This document shows, one piece after another, positions 42,839 to 50,900 of a stretch of DNA of 64,000 nucleotides. The position numbers were made by a program, and so were the translations under genes. The DNA is taken from the NCBI GenBank assembly GCA_018780035.1, contig JADMKE010000033.1, positions 36,141 to 100,140 on the forward strand. The letters run 5' to 3'. The notes beneath the pieces were generated by a model, which did not search any database, had not been told where the DNA came from, and saw only the letters and a program-made list of their open reading frames with translations. How positions within the stretch are numbered: the first letter of the stretch is position 1; each line of letters opens with the position of its first letter. The stretch is from Candidatus Sericytochromatia bacterium. GTDB taxonomy: Bacteria; Cyanobacteriota; Sericytochromatia; UBA7694.

Positions 42839-43528
42839 TCATAATCGCTCAAACAGCATTACGCCATTCCAGAAGGTGGGATGGGCATCTGAGAACGTTT
42901 GAATATCCAAAAGCATTTGGTATTGACCGGGTCTTTGGATTAAAAAATCCAATGTAGCTTGTCGCGGTTCTGGCCAATTGGTATCGTCAATCAAGATCCG
43001 GCTGCCGCTGAGCAGATAGGGCTCAGCCAGCTCCAGTGCTCGCAATTGGTGTTCGTAAGCATGATCCCCATCATAAAAATAAAAGCCGATGGGCCCCCGT
43101 TGACGTTCGGCAAAATAGCGCTCGTAATCCATGACGAAGAAACGCGTTTGAGGGCCAGCAAAACGATTGAGATTGCGTTTGAGGGCCTGTTTGGAATCCG
43201 CTGAGCCGTGGCTAAAATTGTCCACGCCGACAGCGGGACGGCCGCCATTGCCTAGCAGACCCGCACAGAGCGACAGGCCTTGCCAAACCCCAATATTGAG
43301 GTACATGCTGCCGGGGGGCATCTGTTCGACGCCCTGTTGAATCAGGGCCAGAATCGCCAAGCTGGACATGCCTTTGAGGTTGAGCAATTTGCTCAGCTGT
43401 TTGAGCAGGGAGGGATCCGGCAGTATCAAGTTGTGCATTTGAAAATCTAAGGGCAAATGGGGGGGCACAGGCTGGTCAGGCTGTAAATCGCGAAAATGCA
43501 GGGCCTGAATAAAGGCTTTGTAATTCAT
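42839..43528 (-). CDS. Class I SAM-dependent methyltransferase-like protein
   Basis: A 229-residue protein in the Methyltransf_24 style: YLNIGVWQGLSLCAGLLG (motif I, with IGVWQG in place of the usual EIGxxxG), AVGVDNFS, FYFYDGDHAYEHQLRALELAEPYLLSGSRILIDDTNWPEP, and FLIQRPGQYQMLLDI. DGDH and DD are typical of this family, which includes cephalosporin hydroxylase-like and macrocin O-methyltransferase-like proteins. The substrate is not known. It faces the DUF1232-like gene convergently (21-bp gap). Confidence 0.72.
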   Translation of the reverse strand: MNYKAFIQALHFRDLQPDQPVPPHLPLDFQMHNLILPDPSLLKQLSKLLNLKGMSSLAILALIQQGVEQMPPGSMYLNIGVWQGLSLCAGLLGNGGRPAVGVDNFSHGSADSKQALKRNLNRFAGPQTRFFVMDYERYFAERQRGPIGFYFYDGDHAYEHQLRALELAEPYLLSGSRILIDDTNWPEPRQATLDFLIQRPGQYQMLLDIQTFSDAHPTFWNGVMLFERL

Positions 43529-43650
43529 GCAAAAAAGGCCTTTTCAAAGTTTGGGGTCTCCCGTTTATGCTAACACAGCTGCAGGCGAGAAACGGATCTG
43601 AGCCCAGACCTTTGGGCTGACACATTGCTCAGGTCTGCTTATACTTATCT

Positions 43651-43656
43651 TATAAT
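43651..43656 (+). promoter_or_regulatory. Probable -10 element for the small membrane protein gene
   Basis: A perfect TATAAT lies 28 bp before the ATG at 43685. An inverted pair (CAGACCT and AGGTCTG, about 43605-43637) overlaps the -35 zone and could be an operator. Confidence 0.4.
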
Positions 43657-43684
43657 GGTCCCAGAGAGCAAATGAGGAATTTAA

Positions 43685-43885
43685 ATGCCGACACTGTTAA
43701 CTTTTCAGCGTTGGAGTTATGTACTTATCAGTACGGCTTTGGCCTTGTTAATTCTGGCTTCTTTTGGCGTAGAAAAAACGATTCGTCAACAATTGCAAGT
43801 AGATGTGCGACTCAATCCTTTACAAATGGGGGAATTGTATTATTGTCAGGCCACGATTCGTGAGCGACCGGCAGAACCTGTATAA
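43685..43885 (+). CDS. Small single-helix membrane protein
   Basis: A 66-residue protein with one hydrophobic segment (about 11-28: YVLISTALALLILASFGV) and a polar C-terminal part. A TATAAT at 43651-43656 and GAGG (43674-43677, 7 bp before the ATG) give it good expression signals, which is the main reason for accepting such a short gene. The topology suggests the tail is exposed outside. Function unknown. Confidence 0.5.
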   Translation: MPTLLTFQRWSYVLISTALALLILASFGVEKTIRQQLQVDVRLNPLQMGELYYCQATIRERPAEPV

Positions 43886-43993
43886 TCTTCCAGGTAGCCC
43901 CAGAGGGATGGCGCAGACTTTGACTGTTTTTAGCAAGCACCGAGGAAATTTCCGCTAAAATAGAATCAGTCACCGAAATTCAGGAGTAAAAGC

Positions 43994-44824
43994 ATGGATG
44001 TGAAGACGGGCTTGGCATTTCAATCTGCTGGGCAGCGTTTTTTAAATCAGGTCAACCAGGCCAATCAGGCCAAGAACCCGGCTGTTGAGGGGGGAGCTCT
44101 GTCTGGGCTCAACGCCCAACCTGCATTAAACAGCTTTTCTCAGGATTCCACAGACTTCAAGACCCGTCAGACGCCGACGGTGGTTGCCCTGCTTGAAATG
44201 CCCGTGGATACGCCCAAAATTACTGTCGGAACAAAGGTGTTGATCCTCGGGGACTCTCAAACCGTAGGCCCGTATGGCAAGAGCATTGATGAGCTTGCTC
44301 GGGCAACGGGGGCCACGGTCTCTACCCATGCCAGTTGGGGCGCATCGCCCTATTGGTTTTTTAATGGCAATGAAACTTACAAATACTGGACCCGCGATAC
44401 TGTCGGCCAAGAAGATACCCGAATGCAAACGGGTACACCTCTGCTCAAGGATCTCTTGGCCGCAGTCCAGCCCGATGTGGTTGTGGTGACGATGGGGGGA
44501 AATATGATCGCGGGCAACGCCAGCCAAGGAGAGGTGACAAAGCAGGTCAGTCAGATTGGCAATGCTGTCTCCGCAAGTGGTGCGCATTTGATCTGGGTGG
44601 GCCCGCCCAAATACGACCCCCAGAAAAGAAGCCCGGAAGTGGTAGAACAGTTTTATCAGAAACTCGGGAATATTGTGCCTGAATTTGGCACCCTGATAGA
44701 TTCCCGGCCCCATATTGAAGCCTATGCAGGCAGCGATGGTCTGCATTATTCGGGCACAAAAGGGGAAAAAATCGCGCGCGAGTGGGCCCAAGGTGTCTTT
44801 CAGGAGATCCAGAAGCTGGATTAA
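43994..44824 (+). CDS. SGNH/GDSL-type hydrolase
   Basis: A 276-residue protein. Residues 1-75 are Asn/Gln/Ala-rich and probably unstructured. The hydrolase core has block I GDSQ (nucleophile Ser88), GGNMI (oxyanion Asn), and the Asp-x-x-His block SDGLHYSG near the end. WVGPPKYD resembles the block after the beta-strand. Esterases or lipases of this fold deacylate lipids, sugars or peptidoglycan. AGGAG precedes the ATG by 9 bp. The gene ends 88 bp before the polyketide/peptide synthetase on the same strand; a role as an editing or release hydrolase is conceivable but not shown. No signal peptide. Confidence 0.8.
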   Translation: MDVKTGLAFQSAGQRFLNQVNQANQAKNPAVEGGALSGLNAQPALNSFSQDSTDFKTRQTPTVVALLEMPVDTPKITVGTKVLILGDSQTVGPYGKSIDELARATGATVSTHASWGASPYWFFNGNETYKYWTRDTVGQEDTRMQTGTPLLKDLLAAVQPDVVVVTMGGNMIAGNASQGEVTKQVSQIGNAVSASGAHLIWVGPPKYDPQKRSPEVVEQFYQKLGNIVPEFGTLIDSRPHIEAYAGSDGLHYSGTKGEKIAREWAQGVFQEIQKLD

Positions 44825-44912
44825 CCCATGCTGAGTACTGAGCGGAATACCTGTGCTCTCAGTTGAGCCTGTATACTGCCACATATCCTGAAACAAGGTG
44901 AATTGACCCCTT

Positions 44913-47900
44913 ATGAAGCGCGAAGAACTCACACTGGTTTCGATGGCCTGCCGGTTTCCCGGTGCACCCAGCACCCAGGATTTTTGGGAAAATCTCAAAC
45001 AGGGCAGAGATCTGTTAAGTGAGATCCCCCCATCGCGCTGGGATGCACAACGCTATTACGATCCCCAGCCCGGTATCAGCGGGAAATGTGCAACCACCAA
45101 AGGGTATTTTTTGGCGGATGTACGTCAGTTTGACCCTGGTTTTTTTAAAGTTTTGCCTGAAGATGCAGAGGTGATGGACCCCCAGCAGCGCATTTTGCTC
45201 GAACTCTGTTTTGAAGCCTTTGAATCCGCAGGTTATCAGCGTGAGCGGCTCTCGGGTCAAAAAGTGGGCGTGTTTATGGGCATCACCAAGTCCGATTACC
45301 AAAACAATATTGCCGAAGCCCTGGCCCGTCAAGAATTGACCCAAAAAACCGTGGTCACCGGAATCTTAGAAAACCTGATTGCCGCCCGCATTTCCCATTA
45401 TTTTGACCTGACAGGCCCTGCCCTGACAATCGATACCGCCTGTTCCTCCAGTTTGGTGGCCCTGCATCTGGCCAAAGAAAGCATTTTAGCGGGAGATTGT
45501 GACATGGCATTGGTGGGGGGAATCAATCTCAACTTAAATGTGCCCGCCTTTTTGGGCATGTCTGCCGCCCAGGCCCTCTCACCGGGAGACCAATTCCATG
45601 TCTTTGATCAGCGGGCCAATGGCTTTTTTATGGGAGAAGGCGGAGCTGTGGTTTTGCTCAAAAAGCGCAGCCAGGCTTTGGCCGATCAGGACAGAATTTT
45701 GGCTGTTCTGGCCGGCAGTGCAGTCAACAATGATGGCCGCAGTATTTCACCCATGGCGCCGCGCAGCAGCACCCAACAGGCGGTCCTGCTCAAAGCCTGT
45801 GAAGATGCCCAGATAACCCCCGCAGAGATCACACTGATCGAGGCTCATGGCACGGGCACCCCCCTCGGAGATGCCATTGAAGCCCAAACCCTCAATGCCA
45901 TTTTTTCAGGCATCAGTCCCAAGCCTGTGCTGAGTTCGGTGAAACCGAATATTGGTCATCTTTTGAGTGCCGCTGGGATGGGCAGTCTGATAAAAGTCAT
46001 GCTCTGTTTTCAACACCGTCAGATTCCGCCGCTTTTACACTACGCCCAGCCCCGCAAAGAACTGCAATTGGAAAGCCAGGGCTTTTGCTTGAATCAAAAC
46101 CTGCTTGAAATCCCTGCTGGGCAGCCGATGGTGGCCGGGATCAACGGCTTTGGTTTTGGCGGAACCAATGCGCATATTTTGCTCAGGGCTGAAAGTCAGG
46201 AACCGCCTCAGTCCGACTTTCAACAGGTGCTACCCGCTTATCAGAAGCGGGACTTTTGGGTGGGTCTCAAAGAGCGCAGTGCGACAGAATCAGCTCCAGA
46301 GCCAGAGCCAGAGCCAGAACCAGAACCAGAACCAGAACTGCGGGTCTTTGAGTCCCGCTGGTTTGCCCGAGAACTGCCCGGAGCCGTCACGGCCAGCGTG
46401 CCAACAGATCCTTTGTTGCTCCTGACAGATCCTTTGCTCAATGACGTACAAAATCAGCTGGTTGACCACTTGGCTCAAGCTGGCCAGCCCTGCCGCTGTC
46501 TGCAAAGCGGGGCTGAATTAGAGCGTCTGCTGAGCAATGGGCCCTTTCTTTCAGGCCCCGATGAGTATCAGTTGGTACTGTGTTTGCCACTCAGTGCCCA
46601 GGCCCTCTACAGCTTTTTGCAGACCCTGGCCAAATCTCCACAGCTGGCCCGCTGCAAACGTTTAACCGTGGTCACCCAGGGCGCTTTGCCGCATGGCTGT
46701 GTGCCGGGAACCGAAACATTCGCTGCGTTTCTCAATTCGGGTTTGCTCTGGGCAGCGGCCTCCGAACTCAATTTGCCCGTGTTACAAGTGGATTTGCATC
46801 CCGGCGAAATCGGCCCCCAACTCGGAGATCTGGCTCAGTGGCTGCTCAATCCACAGCTCCAGCAAACGAGCCAAGCCCAAACAACAACACAGCTCGCACT
46901 GCGGGAGATCCGTGTATGGCAACGCAGCCAACGCCAAGTCAGTCTCCAGACGGAGCCCCCGCTGCCTTCGCGGATCCGGGCAAACGGGGTTTATTTGATC
47001 ACAGGCGGCGCCTCTGGGATTGGCGCCCTGATTGCCGAAAGTCTGGTGGCGCAACAGCCCATGCTCCAGGTGATTGTGGTCGGTCGCCGTGAAGCGTCTG
47101 AGGTGCCAGGTTTTGCCGAGCTGCAAGCGCGAATCCAGGCCCAGGGCTCCGAGATTCATTATTACCGGGTGGATATGGGGCAGACTGCAGAGGTCAGGGT
47201 TCTGTGCCAACAGATTCTGCGCAAATATGCAGGCCTCAACGGCGTGGTACATGCCGCCGGACAGGGGATGCCCAAAGATCTGCGCCGCAGTGCTTATCAG
47301 GAGCGACAGGCAGGAATGGCGCCAAAAGTTGAGGGTTTGATCGCGCTGCGGGAATCGCTCTTGGCGCTCGGCCTGTCTCCCGATTTCTTTGTAGCATTTT
47401 CTTCGCTGTCAGCGGCTTTGCCTGGGTTTGGCCGGGGGCTGATTGACTATGTGGCCGCCAACCAGTTTATGGATCTCTATGCAAGTGCTGTCTCCCGGTC
47501 TGCTTTGCCAATTCAGGTCATTCAATGGGGGCCCTGGCAAGGGACGGGAATGGCCTCCCACCCGACTTTGTTGAAACAATTGGCAGACCAAGGCATCTAT
47601 GCCCTGAGCCCGGCGGAAGGCATTTCCGCCTTTCATGCCTTTATCAACGGGGGATTTGAGCAGGCCCTGATATTTAAAACCCCACACTCTCTCAAAGCCC
47701 TCTCTGAACGTTTGGCCCATTTACCCAGACCTGCTCTCGAATCGCCAGAAGCCAGCCCCAGCCTGGATTTTCAATCCGCCCCTGCTGCCCCCGAAAACCC
47801 TCTCCAGCATCAAACCCAGAGGCAAACCCAGAATCAAACCCAGGCAGTCTTAGAACAGCGCCTGCGGCATTTGATCCAGGACATCTTGGCTGAATCGGGA

Positions 47901-50900
47901 GAAACGCGAGAGATTGGCCCCGAAGACAACTTAATGGATCTGGGCATCGATTCTTTGATTGCAATCGATCTTACCCAAACACTGGAAGACTGGGGTTTTC
48001 AGGAGCTGCCGTTTGAGCTTTTCTTTGAGCAGCAAAATATTCGGGAGTTGGCCCGCTATTTATTGGGCCGCAGTCCGAATTTGAGCGAAAGCCCCCCCGC
48101 CCCTCTACCGGCAGAGAGCGTGGTCAACGCTCTCTCACCGATTCAAACGTCTTTTTTTGTCGCGCAGACCCTGTATGAACGCCCCAATTATTCGTTTTTC
48201 AGACTCTCTTTCAGCAGATTATTGGATCCCCCACTTCTGGAGCAGGCCCTTTGGGATCTGCTCGAACAACACAGCCAATTGCGTGCAATTTTTCAACAAT
48301 CTGTCGATGCTTCAGGCCTCCACCTGAGCTATCTAATTCTGAGCCGAGCGCAGCTGGAGGCAGAACTGCAAACACGCCCAAACCCCTCTTTGCTGCTGGA
48401 GATCTCGCCAGAATTGTCCTTGGCTGAATATGAAGCGGCCTTTGTCAATCAGCTCTTTGACCTGAGCCAGGCCCCCCTGTTTCGGATTGGCCTGCAACAG
48501 ACTGCCCAGGGCAGCCATTTGCTGCTGCTTTTCCATCATATTGTCTTTGATGGCATCAGCATGAAAAATTTCCTCCAGGGGCTGTGGGAGCGCTACCGAG
48601 GACTTGAAACCCACACCCCTTATCTGGCTCCCCCGTTGGCTTTGAGCTACGAAGATTATGTGCAAACGCTGCAACGGTACCGCGAGAGTGAGGCCTTTCG
48701 AGCGGCCCTGCTGGCCTGTTCTGAATACCTCCAAAGCAAACCCTTGCAAGCACTGACCGCTCAGCCATTTTTGTTTGAACTGGCTGAGCGCTATGCCAGA
48801 TTGGGCTCAGTGCCGGCCCAAAGCCAACAGCACCGTTTGCCCCAGGCCTGTAGCACGGCCCTGAGCCAAAAGGCCCAAACGACCCAAACCCCCTTGCAAA
48901 TGCTCTACCTCAGCGCCTTTTTTAAGGCTTTGAGCCAGTGGACAGGCCAGTCTCAGCTCTGGGTGCAGGTCGCCAGTGCTGGCCGACACTGGCCGCTGGC
49001 AGAGATTCACAGCCTGATTGGCAGCTTTGCTGAGCTGTTCCCGGTCTATGCCGACTTGCAGCTCAACCAGGGCCTGGCATTGGCGCAGAACTTGCGCCAG
49101 CAGTGGAATTTAGCGCAGCCTTTGTTGCGCGTGGGCGCAGATCAGATCACCCGGCTGGCCCAGGAACAGGGGATCTCACTGCCCTTTTCCTTTAGCTTTG
49201 CCCATTTTGACTACACCTGGATGCCCCCTGCCGATCAGGCCCAGGTCGTGGGCACCGAAATGCGCGGTTTTCATGCCCAAACCCAATTGGGTCTGTTGAT
49301 CTCAGAAAACCATCAGGGCTTTTATTATGCCCTCAACACGCCCCAAGGCCTCTTTGCCGAGGCTGAATTGGCGCGTCTGGCGCAGCTGTTTGAAACCGCA
49401 TTGCACCAAATCGCGGAAGTCGCAGAGGAGGCGGTTGCTGAAATTGCCGTGCCAGATTTTTGGAACGACTTTCTAGCGGTGCCCGACACGGCCTTGGCGC
49501 TCAAAACCCCAGAATGCGAAGTGAGTTATGCCGAACTGCGGCAGAGGGTCAAACAGCTGGCTTATCAGTTGGAATCCAGGGGGCTGAGCTGTGGTTCGGT
49601 GCTGGTTTTCTGGGGCGAAGCCAGTCCTGACAGCATTTGCTTGCTGCTGGCCTGTCTGGCCCTGGGAGTGACCTGGGTGCCCGTAGATGCCCAGTCTCCG
49701 CTGCAACGGGTGCAAGAGATCTGCCGACAGGCCAAGGCCGAACTCTGGGTCAGCGATTTCCAGGATTTGGCAACAAACGAAAACGGCCTGCTCGCACTGG
49801 CTGATCTGCTCCAACAGGCCAGAGCGAGTCAAGAGATCGGCTTTCGCCTGCCCCAGCGCAGTGCAAATGCCGTGGCGTATATTATTTTCACCTCTGGTTC
49901 CACCGGTCAGCCCAAAGGGGTGCCAATTCTCTACACAGCCCTGATGCGCTATTTGGGCTGGGCCATCGAGACCTTTGCTTACGGGCCCCAAGATCGGGTG
50001 ATTCTCACCTCTTCCCTGGCTTTTGATGCCTCCCTGCGCCCGGTTTTAGCGACCCTGATGAGAGGGGCTTGCCTTTGCCCTGTCAACGATCAGACCAAAC
50101 GCGATCCCCAGGCCCTCTTGAATTGGGTGCGTGACGCCCAGATCAGTGTTTGGAGTTCGGTGCCAGGACTCTGGCAGGGCTTGATTCAAGCCCTCGAAGC
50201 CCAAATGCAGGGAGTGTCGCTGCATTTAAAGCCAGAAAACCTGCCCGAGTTGGCCCATTTGCCTCAGTTGCGCCTGGTGCAACTCGGCGGCGAGGTGCTG
50301 GCTCCCCAATGGGTGGAGCGTTGGCAAGCCCTGATGGGCAGCGAGCGGCCCCTGGTCAATTTGTACGGCCCGACAGAAACCACGATCAATGCCACCCACC
50401 ATTGGGTGCAGGGCCCCCACCCCCAAGGGCAACCCGTGCCCATTGGAAAGGCCTTGCCCTATCTCAACTGCCGGGTGATGTCGGCCACCGGAGAGCCCTG
50501 TGCCAGCGAAGAAGCCGGCGAACTCTGGGTGAGTGGTCCGGGTCTGACACCAGGTTATCTCTCGCAGGCAGATGATCCCTTCGTCTTGTATCTGGGGGAT
50601 CGCTATTACCGCACAGGAGACCGGGTTTACCAGGATGCAGAGGGTTGCTTTTATTACCTCGGCCGCCAGGATCGTCAAATCAAATTGCGGGGCTATCGCC
50701 TGGAACCCGCTGAAATCGAAGCAGTGCTGTTGCGTTTTCCCAATTTACATGAAGCCTGGGTGGATACCCTGCCCAGCCCTTCGGGCACCCCTCAATTGGT
50801 GGCCTGTGTCAGCAGCCCATTGCCGCTGGACCCGGTTGAACTTAAACACCATTTGGCACAGTTTCTGCCAAGCTACATGTTGCCGCAGCAGATGTATGTC

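Noticed and set aside
44825..44912. Strong promoter for the synthetase gene
   Set aside because: TATACT is present, but no convincing -35 at proper spacing, so I do not list it as a feature.
46430..46990. Acyltransferase domain between KS and KR
   Set aside because: No GHSxG or other acyltransferase motif; the segment fits the structural half of a KR.
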